Notes: a model not told the origin generated them from the sequence alone. DNA of 42,972 nucleotides from an uncultured Collinsella sp. (GCA_902464645.1 CABQKL010000003.1:1-42972), one strand, 5' to 3'. Shown: positions 1-8,533, counted from the stretch's first letter. Numbers and translations are program-made.

Positions 1-806
1 GCAAGACCACGCTGGCCACCGTTATCGCCAACGAGCTGGGCGCTCAGATCAAGACGACGAGCGGCCCGGCCATCGCGCGTACCGGCGACCTGGCGGCTAT
101 CCTTACCAACTTGCAGCCGGGTGACGTGCTGTTTATCGATGAGATTCACCGTCTTAACCGTTCGGTCGAGGAAGTCCTGTATCCCGCTATGGAGGACTTT
201 GCGCTCGATATCGTGATCGGTAAAGGTCCGGCCGCACGTTCGATTCGCCTGGATATCCCCAAGTTTACGCTGGTGGCGGCAACGACCCGCTCGGGTATGT
301 TGACTGGTCCACTGCGCGACCGCTTTGGCATTTCGTATCGCTTGGACTACTACACGGTCGAGGAGCTCGCCCAGATCGTGACGCGCTCGGCGACCATCTT
401 GGGCGTGACGATAGACCATCCGAGCGCGCTTGAGATCGGCTCGCGCTCGCGTGGCACGCCGCGCTTGGCCAACCGTCTGCTCAAGCGTGTGCGCGACTAT
501 GCGCAGGTGCGCGGCAACGGTCCCATCGAGCTTGATATTTGCCGTCAGGCGCTCGAGTTTTTCGAGATCGATGAGCTTGGTCTGGACTGGATGGACATTC
601 GTATTTTGGAGACGCTTGCCAAGACGTTCTCCGGCCGTGCCGTGGGTCTGACGACCCTTGCCAGCGCGGTGGGCGAGGACCCGGGTACGCTCGAGGATGT
701 TTATGAGCCCTATCTGCTGCAGTGCGGCTTGATGATTCGCACGCCCCAGGGTCGCCAGGCAACGCTTCGCACCTTTGAGCACTTGGGCATCGAGCCGGCC
801 GTTTAG
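1..806 (+). CDS. ruvB: Holliday junction branch-migration helicase RuvB (5' truncated by window edge)
   Basis: ATP-driven motor of the RuvABC complex, which moves Holliday junctions during recombinational repair. The frame is open from base 3 and starts inside the Walker A loop (GKTTLA), so about 60 to 70 N-terminal residues lie outside the window; about 267 residues are visible. Seen in order: Walker B (LFIDEIHRL), the sensor and arginine-finger segment (AATTRSG, then LRDRFGI), and the C-terminal winged helix (GLTTLASAVGEDPGTLEDV), all typical of RuvB. The stop is at 804-806. The usual partner ruvA would lie upstream, outside the window. No terminator is obvious in the 146 bases before the next gene. 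Confidence 0.96.
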   Translation, partial: KTTLATVIANELGAQIKTTSGPAIARTGDLAAILTNLQPGDVLFIDEIHRLNRSVEEVLYPAMEDFALDIVIGKGPAARSIRLDIPKFTLVAATTRSGMLTGPLRDRFGISYRLDYYTVEELAQIVTRSATILGVTIDHPSALEIGSRSRGTPRLANRLLKRVRDYAQVRGNGPIELDICRQALEFFEIDELGLDWMDIRILETLAKTFSGRAVGLTTLASAVGEDPGTLEDVYEPYLLQCGLMIRTPQGRQATLRTFEHLGIEPAV

Positions 807-952
807 AGGCGGGTTTGTTTTGGCTGGTCTGTAGGCTATCGCTGAGCATTGGATAAACATATCGCCATTCATCGGTTACGGGTGTTTTACTATTGCGCGC
901 CCGTGCTATGCTGAATTGGTCTTTTTCTCATCCGGTAACGAAAGGACCGCCC

Positions 953-2620
953 ATGCCTACTGACATCGAAATCGCACGTTCCGTCACGCCGCTGCCCATT
1001 ACCGAGGTGGCTAAGAACGCCGGCGTCGACGTAAAGCACCTGATTCCGTACGGCTTCGACAAGGCTAAGGTCGACTATTCGCTGCTCAACGAGCCGACCA
1101 ATCACCAGGCCAAGCTCGTCCTCGTGACCGCCATCAACCCCACGCCCGCCGGCGAGGGCAAGACCACCACGACCATCGGTCTGGCCGATGGCCTGCGCCG
1201 TCGCGGCGTCAAGAGCGCTGTGGCCCTGCGCGAGCCTTCGCTCGGCCCCGTCTTTGGCGTAAAGGGCGGTGCCGCCGGCGGCGGTTGGGCCCAGGTCATC
1301 CCCATGGAGGATATCAACCTGCACTTTACCGGCGACTTCCACGCTATCGGTGCCGCCAATAACCTGCTGGCCGCCATGCTCGACAACCATATTCAGCAGG
1401 GCAACCAGCTCGGTATCGACGTTAAGCGCATCACCTGGAAGCGCGTTGTCGACATGAACGACCGCCAGCTGCGCCACGTTATCGACGGCATTGGCGGCAA
1501 GGCTCAGGGCGTGCCGCGCGAGGACGGCTTCGATATCACCGTTGCCTCCGAGGTCATGGCGATCTTGTGCCTGTCCACGAGCATCAACGACCTCAAGGAG
1601 CGCTTGGGCGAGATCGTCGTCGGCTACAGCTATGCCGGCGAGCCTGTCCGCGCCCGCGACCTCAAGGCTCAGGGTGCCATGGCCGCGCTGCTTAAGGACG
1701 CGCTCAAGCCCAACCTGGTGCAGACGCTCGAGGGTACGCCCGCGTTTGTCCACGGCGGCCCCTTCGCCAACATCGCCCACGGCTGCAACTCCATCATGGC
1801 TACGCGCATGGCTATGCGCTTTGGCGATGTCGCCATTACCGAGGCAGGCTTTGGCGCCGATCTGGGTGCCGAGAAGTTCCTCGACATTAAGTGCCGCATG
1901 ACGGGCGTTCGCCCCAGCGCCGTCGTGATTGTCGCCACCGCCCGTGCACTTAAGTACAACGGCGGCGTTGCCAAGGCCGATCTCAACGAGGAGAACCTCG
2001 AGGCGCTCAAGGCCGGTATGCCCAACCTGCTCCGTCACGTCGACAACATCCAGAACGTCTACGGTCTGCCCTGCGTGGTCGCCATTAACCGCTTCCCGAC
2101 CGATACCGAGGCTGAACTCGCCCTCATCGAGTCCGAGTGCCAGAAGCTCGGCGTTAACGTTAAGCTTTCCGAGGTCTGGGCCAAGGGCGGCGAGGGCGCG
2201 CTCGAGCTGGCCGATGAGGTCATGCGCCTGATCGAGCAGCCGAGCGAGCTCAAGTTTGCCTACGAGGACGGCGCCGATGTTGCCGATGCCCTCGAGGCCG
2301 TTGCCACCAAGGTCTACCGCGCCGATGGTGTCGACTTTACGCCGGCTGCCAAGCGTCAGCTTGCCGAGCTGCGCGAGAACGGCTTTGGCAACCTGCCGGT
2401 GTGTGTCGCCAAGACGCAGTACAGCTTTAGCGACAACGCCAAGGCGCTGGGCGCTCCCGAGGGCTTCCGCATCACCGTGCGCGAGCTCAAGGTTTCCGCC
2501 GGTGCCCACTTTGTGGTCGCGCTGACCGGCAGCGTTCTGACCATGCCGGGCCTGCCCAAGGTTCCCGCGGCCGAAAACATCGACGTCGACAACGACGGCA
2601 ACATCACTGGCCTGTTCTAA
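953..2620 (+). CDS. fhs: Formate--tetrahydrofolate ligase
   Basis: ATP-dependent ligation of formate to tetrahydrofolate, giving 10-formyl-THF, the entry step of formate into the one-carbon pool. The product is 555 residues, the normal length of the family. The P-loop-like nucleotide site PTPAGEGKTT is at residues 63-72, and other family blocks (EPSLGPVFG, KGGAAGGG, TEAGFGADLG, MTGVRPSAVV) follow. I chose the ATG at 953 because a purine-rich AACGAAAGGA element lies just upstream and the protein then begins like other Fhs proteins; an upstream in-frame start would add residues unlike the family. A strong terminator follows at 2646. It is transcribed alone, but works with fchA and folD about 14 kb downstream. 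Confidence 0.97.
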   Translation: MPTDIEIARSVTPLPITEVAKNAGVDVKHLIPYGFDKAKVDYSLLNEPTNHQAKLVLVTAINPTPAGEGKTTTTIGLADGLRRRGVKSAVALREPSLGPVFGVKGGAAGGGWAQVIPMEDINLHFTGDFHAIGAANNLLAAMLDNHIQQGNQLGIDVKRITWKRVVDMNDRQLRHVIDGIGGKAQGVPREDGFDITVASEVMAILCLSTSINDLKERLGEIVVGYSYAGEPVRARDLKAQGAMAALLKDALKPNLVQTLEGTPAFVHGGPFANIAHGCNSIMATRMAMRFGDVAITEAGFGADLGAEKFLDIKCRMTGVRPSAVVIVATARALKYNGGVAKADLNEENLEALKAGMPNLLRHVDNIQNVYGLPCVVAINRFPTDTEAELALIESECQKLGVNVKLSEVWAKGGEGALELADEVMRLIEQPSELKFAYEDGADVADALEAVATKVYRADGVDFTPAAKRQLAELRENGFGNLPVCVAKTQYSFSDNAKALGAPEGFRITVRELKVSAGAHFVVALTGSVLTMPGLPKVPAAENIDVDNDGNITGLF

Positions 2621-2645
2621 GCCTGCTGACTATAGCTGCTAGCCC

Positions 2646-2681
2646 GCCCCGTCGCGTCTCCATGGCCCGGCGGGGCTTTTT
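2646..2681 (+). terminator. Intrinsic terminator of fhs
   Basis: A nine-base-pair stem (GCCCCGTCG with CGGCGGGGC, one G-U pair) at 2646-2654 and 2668-2676 is followed directly by five T residues. It lies 26 bases after the fhs stop. Confidence 0.88.
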
Positions 2682-2799
2682 GATCCTTAGGCCCGCGCAT
2701 GTCTTGTAGATACCGACGGCCTTTGCCCATCATAGGCTTTTGCGCGGGTAGAATGCATGGATAACTTGATGCTTGCAGGCGACGGAAAGGAAACGTTGC

Positions 2800-3783
2800 A
2801 TGGACCAGGACAAGACGACCGTGATGGGCGGATATGGCTCCGCACAGGCTGGCGGCAGCGCCGATGCGACCCGCATTGTGTCGAACCCCGGCAATGCTGC
2901 CCCCGATACGACGCAGGCGTCCGCCGAACCCACACGAGTTATGGGCTATGGCGATACACCGCGGGATCCGTTTGATTATGCACCGCAGGATCCGTATGGC
3001 AATGCGGCGCCGGACCCGTATGACAATGCGGCGGCAGGCGCTTATGACAACCTGCCGCAAAATCCCATTCCGCAGCCTCAGCAGACGACGTATATGCCGC
3101 GCACGGCGCAGGCCCAGCCTCGATATGAGTCGCGCGATCCGTATGCGCGCCAACCTTATCGCGACTATCCCAAATCGATCCCGCAGTATGGTGAGGACGA
3201 GGAAGAGACGCCGTCGCGTTCGTCGAGCGTGATCAAGAAGATCCTCATTGTGTTGGCGATCTTTTTTGCGCTGTCGGTTGTGTTTGCCATCGTGACGGGC
3301 ATGCTCAACAAGCGAGGTGCTACAACCAGCACGACGGCTGAGCAGACAGAGGTCGACCAGACAGGTGCAGTAGAGCTGGGCGATATCCCGGGGCAGTACT
3401 GGTCCAACGCTAAGAAGCTTCTCAAGTCGCGTGGCGCCGATCTTTCGAATGCCGTGGTCCTGACTGATGATGGCTCAACGCCCGTCGTCGATGCCAACTG
3501 GGTTGTTACTTCTGCCTACTATAACGACAACGGTAACCTTGAAATTCAACTCACGCACAAGAACAGCTCGGGCAACTCGTCCGACGGCCAAAGCGGCACC
3601 GACAGCTCGAGCTCCAACATGCTGGAGGACCTGAGCAACAAGGCGCAGGAATTGGGAGACAAGGCGCAAGAGCTGGGCGATACGACACAAAACCTGGGCG
3701 ATACCGCGCAGAACTTGGGAGACATGGCGACGGATGCCTGGAACGCCCTACAAAACGGCATTTCGGGCGCACAGGGAAACTAG
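2800..3783 (+). CDS. Single-pass membrane protein with tyrosine/proline-rich head and amphipathic repeat tail
   Basis: Not recognised as a named family. The protein has 327 residues from the ATG at 2800, which has GGAAAGGAAA upstream; an in-frame ATG at 2773 is less well placed. The N-terminal half is hydrophilic and rich in Asp-Pro-Tyr-type short repeats (DPFDYAPQDPYGNAAPDPY). One membrane segment follows (IIKKILIVLAIFFALSVVF). The outer part holds a globular region of about 70 residues containing GQYWSNAKKLLKSRGADL, where an amphipathic helix and WxNAKxxLxxxG spacing resemble a PASTA-like fold, although I cannot prove it. The C-terminus is a run of near-heptad helical repeats (KAQELGDKAQELGDTTQNLG). 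The orientation suggests a cytoplasmic head and an extracellular tail. It stands alone between two terminators. Confidence 0.8.
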   Translation: MDQDKTTVMGGYGSAQAGGSADATRIVSNPGNAAPDTTQASAEPTRVMGYGDTPRDPFDYAPQDPYGNAAPDPYDNAAAGAYDNLPQNPIPQPQQTTYMPRTAQAQPRYESRDPYARQPYRDYPKSIPQYGEDEEETPSRSSSVIKKILIVLAIFFALSVVFAIVTGMLNKRGATTSTTAEQTEVDQTGAVELGDIPGQYWSNAKKLLKSRGADLSNAVVLTDDGSTPVVDANWVVTSAYYNDNGNLEIQLTHKNSSGNSSDGQSGTDSSSSNMLEDLSNKAQELGDKAQELGDTTQNLGDTAQNLGDMATDAWNALQNGISGAQGN

Positions 3784-3816
3784 CGGCCGAGCGGCTAGAG
3801 CCTTAGCAGTGCAAAC

Positions 3817-3885
3817 AAAAACGGGACGCAGGATCGCGTGACCGGCCGCATAGGCGCGTTGGTCGGCGGTCCTGCGTCCCGTTTT
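3817..3885. terminator. Bidirectional intrinsic terminator between convergent genes
   Basis: A perfect 16-base inverted repeat (AAAACGGGACGCAGGA at 3818-3833; its complement at 3870-3885) has an A-run on the left and a T-run on the right. It can therefore end transcription of both the membrane-protein gene (plus strand) and the cation transporter gene (minus strand). Confidence 0.85.
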
Positions 3886-3893
3886 GCTGTCGA

Positions 3894-5075
3894 TTACAGC
3901 TGCTCTGCCGGACGGTCGGGCGAGCTAAAGCCCGAGTCAAATGTGACGACGCATGATGCATCGGGCCTGCGCTCGTGCACGATGCGCGTGACGAGCTCCA
4001 GCAGCTCCTCGTCGGATATGTCAAAGCCGTCGGGACGCACCAGGTCAAATGACACAAAGCCATCGTGTTCGTGCAGGTCGTGGATGGAAAGCGTGGGGTC
4101 GATCTGCGCTACGCCGCGCTTGACCCAGCCGCGCAGGTCGTCACCGGTTGTTGCAATGGGGTCGCAGTGCAGTGTAATGCCAATGCCCATCTGGCGTTTG
4201 ATATCGTGCTCGATGGTGTCCAGAATCTCGTGGTGCTCAAAGGCATCGCCCTCGCCGGGCATTTCCACGTGTGCGCTGGCAAACTGACGGCCGGGGCCGT
4301 AGTCGTGCACCATGAGGTCGTGCGTGCCCAGGACCTGGGGGTACGACATGATCCTGTCGCGGATTTCCTGGACGAGCTTGGGGTCGGGCGCTTGTCCCAG
4401 CAGCGGGCTGATGGCGTCGCGCACCAGGCCCAGGCCGCTGATGCAGATGAAGATGCCCACGCCCAGGCCCGCCCAGCCATCGAGGTCAAAGCCGGTCGTC
4501 TGCGAAATAAGCGCCGCCACCAAGACCGAGCCCGAGGTGATGACGTCGTTTTTGGAGTCCTGCGCCGTGGCGATGAGCGTCTCGGAGTCGATGCGATTCC
4601 CCAGCGTGCGGTTGAATGCAGCCATCCAGAGCTTAACGAGCATGGACGTAGCCAGTGCCGCAAGGGAAACGAGCGTGTAGGCGGTGGGGGAGGGCTTGAT
4701 AATCTTGGTAACGGACTCGAGCACCAGGTTGATGCCGACGGCACAAACGAGGACGGCGACAAACAGGCCGGCGAGGTATTCGTAGCGGCCGTGGCCATAG
4801 GGGTGACCTTCGTCGGCCGGGCGGCTGGCAAGGCGGAACCCGAGCAGGCTGACGATGTTACTCGAGGCATCGGAGAGGTTGTTGAAGGCGTCGGCGATGA
4901 GCGAGACGGAGCCGGCGAGCAGGCCCGCGATGCCCTTGGCTAGGCACAGGGTAATGTTGAGGCCAATGCAGATGAGACTTGCGGCAAAGCCTGCGTTGGT
5001 GCGGCAAGCCGTATCGACCGGCTCGTCCTCGCTGCCGGGAACAAGCGTATGTACCAGCCGATTTACAAATAGCAT
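3894..5075 (-). CDS. Cation diffusion facilitator (CDF) family metal exporter
   Basis: Proton- or potassium-driven efflux of divalent metal from the cytoplasm. The 393 residues show the CDF plan: about six membrane segments (for example AASLICIGLNITLCLAKGIA, then GLFVAVLVCAVGINLVLESV), followed by a long cytoplasmic C-terminal domain. The metal-site motifs read ADAFNNLSDASSN in the second helix and TAQDSKNDV in the fifth. The asparagine and aspartates in place of the zinc-type HxxxD suggest a Mn2+ or Fe2+ type rather than Zn2+; that is inference from family patterns. I set the start at 5075 because GAGGAG lies just upstream and the protein then starts close to the first helix; the frame stays open to 5234. 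The C-terminal domain runs past the usual CDF end and may carry an extra lobe. Confidence 0.9.
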   Translation of the reverse strand: MLFVNRLVHTLVPGSEDEPVDTACRTNAGFAASLICIGLNITLCLAKGIAGLLAGSVSLIADAFNNLSDASSNIVSLLGFRLASRPADEGHPYGHGRYEYLAGLFVAVLVCAVGINLVLESVTKIIKPSPTAYTLVSLAALATSMLVKLWMAAFNRTLGNRIDSETLIATAQDSKNDVITSGSVLVAALISQTTGFDLDGWAGLGVGIFICISGLGLVRDAISPLLGQAPDPKLVQEIRDRIMSYPQVLGTHDLMVHDYGPGRQFASAHVEMPGEGDAFEHHEILDTIEHDIKRQMGIGITLHCDPIATTGDDLRGWVKRGVAQIDPTLSIHDLHEHDGFVSFDLVRPDGFDISDEELLELVTRIVHERRPDASCVVTFDSGFSSPDRPAEQL

Positions 5076-5293
5076 GGCGTATCTCCTCGCATCCTCGTTT
5101 AAGGGGATAGTGTAGCTCGCATGAGCGCACCGTGCGCCGATGCTCAGAAAATGCAGCAATGGTCTGCGCGAGCTAACGAGCGGCCCTTCTTGTCCGACCG
5201 GGTGCTCCATTTTGGGCCACATGGGTATGGGCATGTGCCTGCCTGCCCGACATACTTAATATCGACAGCCCCTGTGCAAAGGAGGACGTTTCT

Positions 5294-6631
5294 ATGGACG
5301 AGATGTTTGCCATTAAATGCCAAAACTGCGGCGGTCCTATGTACTCACACCAGGCTAAACGCAGCTTTGAGTGCGCCTATTGCGGCACGGTCATCCCGTG
5401 GCAGGCCGATGCGGGGGAGCCCAAGAGCGCCCTGGGCATTCGTCATACGCCGCTGACGGTTGTCGATGGACTGCTTAAGCTCACCCATGTGTCGCAGCTC
5501 GAGCGCCCGGTGGACCCCGACTGGTATTTCTTTAATGCGTACTGGCGCAACCAGTCGGTTCTGGAGCATCTGCTGTGGGAGGACCGCGGCACGGCGCAGG
5601 AGTTTCAAGAGGCAGCGCACGTGAGCATTCCCTGCCCCTTCTGCGGTGCGTCCTTTGAGGGGTCATCGACCCAGCGCGTGTTTGAGTGCCCGTCCTGCGG
5701 CAACAAAATCGGTGTGGCCGACCTGCTCAAGCCCGGCACGTTTAGTAAACGCTTGACCTTGGGCGTTGGTGCCGAGTATGTGCCTGAGCAGGGTATTCCT
5801 TGCGAAATCTCGCCGCAGCAGGCACGTGCCAACGCACTGCAGCTGGTGCGCCAGTATCCCGATGCCTTTGCCGGGCACGACGTGGAAGACGCGATTCAAA
5901 ATGACATGATGCTCTTCTACTTCCCCATGGCGCTCGCGGATTTGCGCATGATGGCGTCCTTCCCGGGCAAGGGGCTGAGCAAGGAGACCCTGGTGTACTA
6001 CGAGGTGCTCGACTGGGTGTATCCGCGGGCAAACTACCTGGACGTTCGCCTTATGGGCATTTTGGAGCCGTGGGACTTTGCCAAGGTTGGGCCGTTTGAC
6101 CCGGCCATGCAGGAAGGCGACTTCCGCGTTGTCTCCGTCGATGCGTCTACCAAGGACCAGGTGGTCATTGATAAGCTGGCGCTCGACATTGCCGGCAACG
6201 ATGCCGAGGCGGTGCTGGGGCTCAATAAAAAGAGCATCCGCACCTGGGCGCGCAAGGCTCGCAAGCATAAGGACGGCCTGGTGATGGTACCGGTCTACTT
6301 TGTCGATCGCCCAGCGACGGACAGCCGCGATGGCGAGCAGGTGCGCATTGCCGTAAACGGCCAGACGGGCCGCGTGGCCGCGGTGGTGTTTAGCGACAAG
6401 CGTGAGACGCATGTGGTGGCGCCGCTCAACCCGAGCCTGCATCTATCGAACGAAAGTACCGTGCATGCCACGCCCATCGAGGTCAAATACGTCAAGTCGC
6501 CGTTCCTGTACCAGATTGTGCGTCGTGGAGACGGCGAGCAGCCGCGTCAGGTGGCAGCGGTTGCCGAGGGTTCCTACCGAGAAGAAAAGCCCAAACGTCG
6601 CGGCCTGCTGGGTGCGCTATTTGGTAAGTAG
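5294..6631 (+). CDS. Double zinc-ribbon protein of unknown function
   Basis: No named family recognised. The protein has 445 residues, starting at an ATG preceded by AAAGGAGG. Two four-cysteine ribbons are clear: C9/C12 with C27/C30, and C114/C117 with C132/C135. These resemble the zinc ribbons found at the start of TFIIB-like or virion-core-like bacterial proteins. The remaining 300 residues are soluble, mixed alpha/beta, with a region around DQVVIDKLALDIAGNDAEAV and a basic tail (EEKPKRRGLLGALFGK) that could bind lipid or nucleic acid. There is no signal peptide, so it is probably cytoplasmic. It is monocistronic and followed by a strong terminator. Its role is unknown. Confidence 0.85.
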   Translation: MDEMFAIKCQNCGGPMYSHQAKRSFECAYCGTVIPWQADAGEPKSALGIRHTPLTVVDGLLKLTHVSQLERPVDPDWYFFNAYWRNQSVLEHLLWEDRGTAQEFQEAAHVSIPCPFCGASFEGSSTQRVFECPSCGNKIGVADLLKPGTFSKRLTLGVGAEYVPEQGIPCEISPQQARANALQLVRQYPDAFAGHDVEDAIQNDMMLFYFPMALADLRMMASFPGKGLSKETLVYYEVLDWVYPRANYLDVRLMGILEPWDFAKVGPFDPAMQEGDFRVVSVDASTKDQVVIDKLALDIAGNDAEAVLGLNKKSIRTWARKARKHKDGLVMVPVYFVDRPATDSRDGEQVRIAVNGQTGRVAAVVFSDKRETHVVAPLNPSLHLSNESTVHATPIEVKYVKSPFLYQIVRRGDGEQPRQVAAVAEGSYREEKPKRRGLLGALFGK

Positions 6632-6675
6632 GGGAGTGGTGTCAGTTGGCGCCGTAACGTGAAAGCCAGAGGTAT

Positions 6676-6711
6676 GGGGCGGCTCGCATGAGTGCGGGCT
6701 GCCCCGTTTTT
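6676..6711 (+). terminator. Intrinsic terminator after the zinc-ribbon gene
   Basis: A thirteen-base-pair stem (6676-6688 with 6693-6705, two G-U pairs) closes a TGAG loop and is followed by GTTTTT. The left end of the insertion sequence begins 15 bases further on, so the element landed outside the transcription unit. Confidence 0.88.
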
Positions 6712-6725
6712 GTGCGGCGACAGGA

Positions 6726-6752
6726 CCGGCTTATAGGACAAAATGTGTGTCC
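6726..6752. repeat. Left terminal inverted repeat of the IS element
   Basis: These 27 bases are perfectly complementary to 8057-8083. The repeat lies downstream of the transposase stop at 6777. Confidence 0.9.
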
Positions 6753-6776
6753 CGATAGAACATCCGTTTCCATCCA

Positions 6777-7895
6777 TTAATCCAGCCAGAACGGGTACGG
6801 GTCCCTGTGGTGGAGGTCCTCCCACACGGCCCTGTCGCCCCATTCCGGCCCTCCGTCCTCGCGCGACGGCGAGGCGGAGTAGACGCTGAACAGGAAGTCG
6901 ATGTCCGCATCGGTCGGCATCGTGGCGAGCTTCTCGCGCGCCGTCCTCGCGTCCCCCGAGTGCGCGTGGCACCACCAGAACACCGCCTTCACGCGCTTGA
7001 CCGACGTCAGCCCCCGGTGGTTGCGCAGGACGGCCCCCGGCTGCGAGTTCACCCCTCCCTCGATCATGTTGTTGGTCGACGGCAGCGGGCCGGCCTTGGC
7101 CAGGGCGGGGTCGAGGTAGGTGAACAGCGTCCCCGCCGACACCAGCGACGACAGCGACGAGCGCGCCCGCCTCAGCCTCTCGTGGGTGCAGGCCCTCCTG
7201 CCGTCCACCACGGTCCTGTCCTCCAGGAAGTCGGCCCAGAACCCGCACCAGTCGAGGTAGCGCTCGACCCAGAGCTCGGCCTGGTGCAGCGTCTCGATGC
7301 CCATGAGGTCGCGCGCGATGAGGTAGAGCTCGCGCCCCGCCTGGAGCTTCGGCCGCGTCGTCGTGTAGCGCTTGACCTGCGAGAAGGCGTGGAAGGTGCA
7401 CCTCTGGACCCTGGTGCGCGGCCAGGTCTCGCGCACGGCCTTGGCGAACCCGCTCCCGCCGTCGGTGACGACCACGTCGGGCGCCGGGATCGGCGCCATG
7501 AGGGCCGACCACGCCCTCGAGTTCTCCGACCTCGCCATGTACCAGGAGACCACCCGCTCGCCGCTGCAGCATATGAGCACCACGAGGTCGCGCGCGACCC
7601 AGATCCCGTCGACGTAGAGCACGCGGTGCAGCTCGCCGTCGGGGACGGGCATGGGCCAGACCTCCCAGAACTCGGCCGTCCTGCGCCTGAAGGACCGCCC
7701 GCCGCCCGGCATCGCCGCCTGGGAGTCCTTGGAGAGGAGCCACCCGAGGAACTCGTCCAGCCTTGTCGCCGTGTCGTCGTACCTCACCGTCGTCGACGCG
7801 CCGCAGGCCGTGCACCTCCACCGCTGGGACCCCGATGAGGTCCTGCCGTTGCGTTTGGTCCGACCGCCGCAGTAGGGGCAATAAACGGCCTTCAT
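6777..7895 (-). CDS. IS1249-type transposase (IS256 family, DDE)
   Basis: Catalyses cut-and-paste or copy-out transposition of its own element. The protein has 372 residues from the ATG at 7895, which has GGAAGAGG upstream; an in-frame GTG two codons earlier is an alternative. An N-terminal zinc ribbon (C6/C9 and C28/C31) precedes a helical region. The DDE catalytic triad is D96 (LYVDGIWV), D145 (VVVTDGGSGF) and E279 (NNMIEGGVN); the last block is typical of the IS1249 branch. Between D145 and E279 lies the all-helical insertion with the C/H motif VQRCTFHAFSQVKRY. The gene looks intact, with no frameshift or stop, and is more GC-rich than the phage genes beside it. It is probably active. Confidence 0.93.
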   Translation of the reverse strand: MKAVYCPYCGGRTKRNGRTSSGSQRWRCTACGASTTVRYDDTATRLDEFLGWLLSKDSQAAMPGGGRSFRRRTAEFWEVWPMPVPDGELHRVLYVDGIWVARDLVVLICCSGERVVSWYMARSENSRAWSALMAPIPAPDVVVTDGGSGFAKAVRETWPRTRVQRCTFHAFSQVKRYTTTRPKLQAGRELYLIARDLMGIETLHQAELWVERYLDWCGFWADFLEDRTVVDGRRACTHERLRRARSSLSSLVSAGTLFTYLDPALAKAGPLPSTNNMIEGGVNSQPGAVLRNHRGLTSVKRVKAVFWWCHAHSGDARTAREKLATMPTDADIDFLFSVYSASPSREDGGPEWGDRAVWEDLHHRDPYPFWLD

Positions 7896-7968
7896 GGGCA
7901 CCTCTTCCGAAAGGGTATTTAACGGTTCCGGAAGAGGTTATCTACCAGCGGGAACGATGGGCAACCGG

Positions 7969-7985
7969 ACACACATTCTGTCCGA
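7969..7985. repeat. Internal copy of the IS end core
   Basis: GGACACACATTCTGTCC differs at one position from the core of the right terminal repeat (8057-8073) and has the same orientation, 88 bases further in. It lies between the transposase start and the right end, so it could be a transposase-binding site that regulates the promoter, or a relic of an older end. Confidence 0.6.
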
Positions 7986-8019
7986 GCGGTTAAAAGCGGG
8001 AACGGAATTTAAACGGCTG

Positions 8020-8050
8020 AAAAAGGGGCATCGACCTGCGCCGATGCCCC
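8020..8050 (-). terminator. Terminator inside the IS, reading toward the transposase
   Basis: A nine-base-pair stem (GGGGCATCG with CGATGCCCC, 8025-8033 and 8042-8050) is followed on the minus strand by five T residues. It sits just inside the right terminal repeat and upstream of the transposase. It would stop transcripts entering from outside, a known way in which elements limit activation by their host surroundings. Confidence 0.75.
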
Positions 8051-8056
8051 CAACGT

Positions 8057-8083
8057 GGACACACATTTTGTCCTATAAGCCGG
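8057..8083. repeat. Right terminal inverted repeat of the IS element
   Basis: These 27 bases pair perfectly with 6726-6752. Phage-derived sequence starts immediately outside. Confidence 0.9.
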
Positions 8084-8114
8084 CTTTTACTTCAGCGTCT
8101 AAGTTGTTTCGTAT

Positions 8115-8294
8115 TTACAGGACGCAGTCCTCAGGCACTTCGTCCTTGTACGGCTCTCCGTCTTTGAGCGCCTTCTCGACAGCGGCGACAATGTGATCGT
8201 CATCCATTGTCGAAAGCCCCCACGGGATGAAGCCGAACCGCTCCATATGGGCCTCGAGCGCATCCTCGGCGGTCATTTTCTCGGAATCCCTCAT
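8115..8294 (-). CDS. Small acidic protein, 59 residues, probable phage relic
   Basis: Unrecognised product of 59 residues beginning MRDSEKMTAEDALEAHMERF and ending VPEDCVL. GAGAGG lies about 8 bases before the ATG. Its start codon overlaps the TGA of a short upstream open frame (product ends FDELVERLAR) in the arrangement ATGA, which indicates translational coupling. It is the last of a run of small minus-strand genes behind a phage minor-capsid fragment and ends 32 bases before the IS. The composition is acidic and soluble with no membrane segment. It may be a structural accessory of the phage head module. Confidence 0.5.
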   Translation of the reverse strand: MRDSEKMTAEDALEAHMERFGFIPWGLSTMDDDHIVAAVEKALKDGEPYKDEVPEDCVL

Positions 8295-8349
8295 CGTGCC
8301 AGCCTCTCTACAAGCTCGTCAAACTTTGCAAGCGACTCACCGTTGGTGT

Positions 8350-8532
8350 CTAGTAGACCGCTTCGGGTTCAGGCTTGAGCTTGGATGGCTTGCCGGTCTT
8401 CAGGCACTTCTCTATTTCGGCGATAGGGTCGCGCATGCAGTAGGCGTGGCATCTCTCATGGAAGGTCTGCTTGTACTCACGCATGAGGCGGTCCAGCTTC
8501 TCGCTGTCCTCCTTGCTTAGGTAGATGTACAT
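8350..8532 (-). CDS. Small hypothetical protein, 60 residues, in the phage relic
   Basis: MYIYLSKEDSEKLDRLMREY begins a 60-residue product with a predicted helical middle and the ending KPEPEAVY. The ATG at 8532 lies one base beyond the TGA of the minor-capsid fragment (TGACATG), so the two genes are probably translated together. Two cysteines (HAYCMRD and IEKCLKT) are present but do not form a recognisable metal site. No known family is recognised. Position and coupling suggest a phage accessory gene. Confidence 0.5.
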   Translation of the reverse strand: MYIYLSKEDSEKLDRLMREYKQTFHERCHAYCMRDPIAEIEKCLKTGKPSKLKPEPEAVY

Positions 8533-8533
8533 G

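Larger units (their letters stand above)
6726..8083 (-). mobile_element. IS1249-like insertion sequence (IS256 family), complete
   Basis: The element is 1,358 bp, bounded by a perfect 27-base terminal inverted repeat (6726-6752 and 8057-8083; the outer part reads CCGGCTTATAGG). It holds one transposase gene on the minus strand. Each end also contains an internal dyad, GGACA...TGTCC, probably the transposase-binding core. The eight bases outside the two ends differ (CGACAGGA on the left, CTTTTACT on the right), so there is no target-site duplication. That suggests a later rearrangement, fitting the deleted phage module on its right. A further end-like copy and an insulating terminator lie between the right end and the transposase. 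Confidence 0.88.

Noticed and set aside
890..2509. Long minus-strand open frame of over 500 codons
   Set aside because: It lies entirely antisense to fhs; its protein is rich in Leu/Gly/Val/Asp repeats typical of the reverse complement of a high-GC gene, and it has no family match or ribosome site.
6720..8091. Target-site duplication flanking the IS
   Set aside because: The eight bases outside the perfect 27-base repeats differ (CGACAGGA against CTTTTACT), so no duplication can be claimed.
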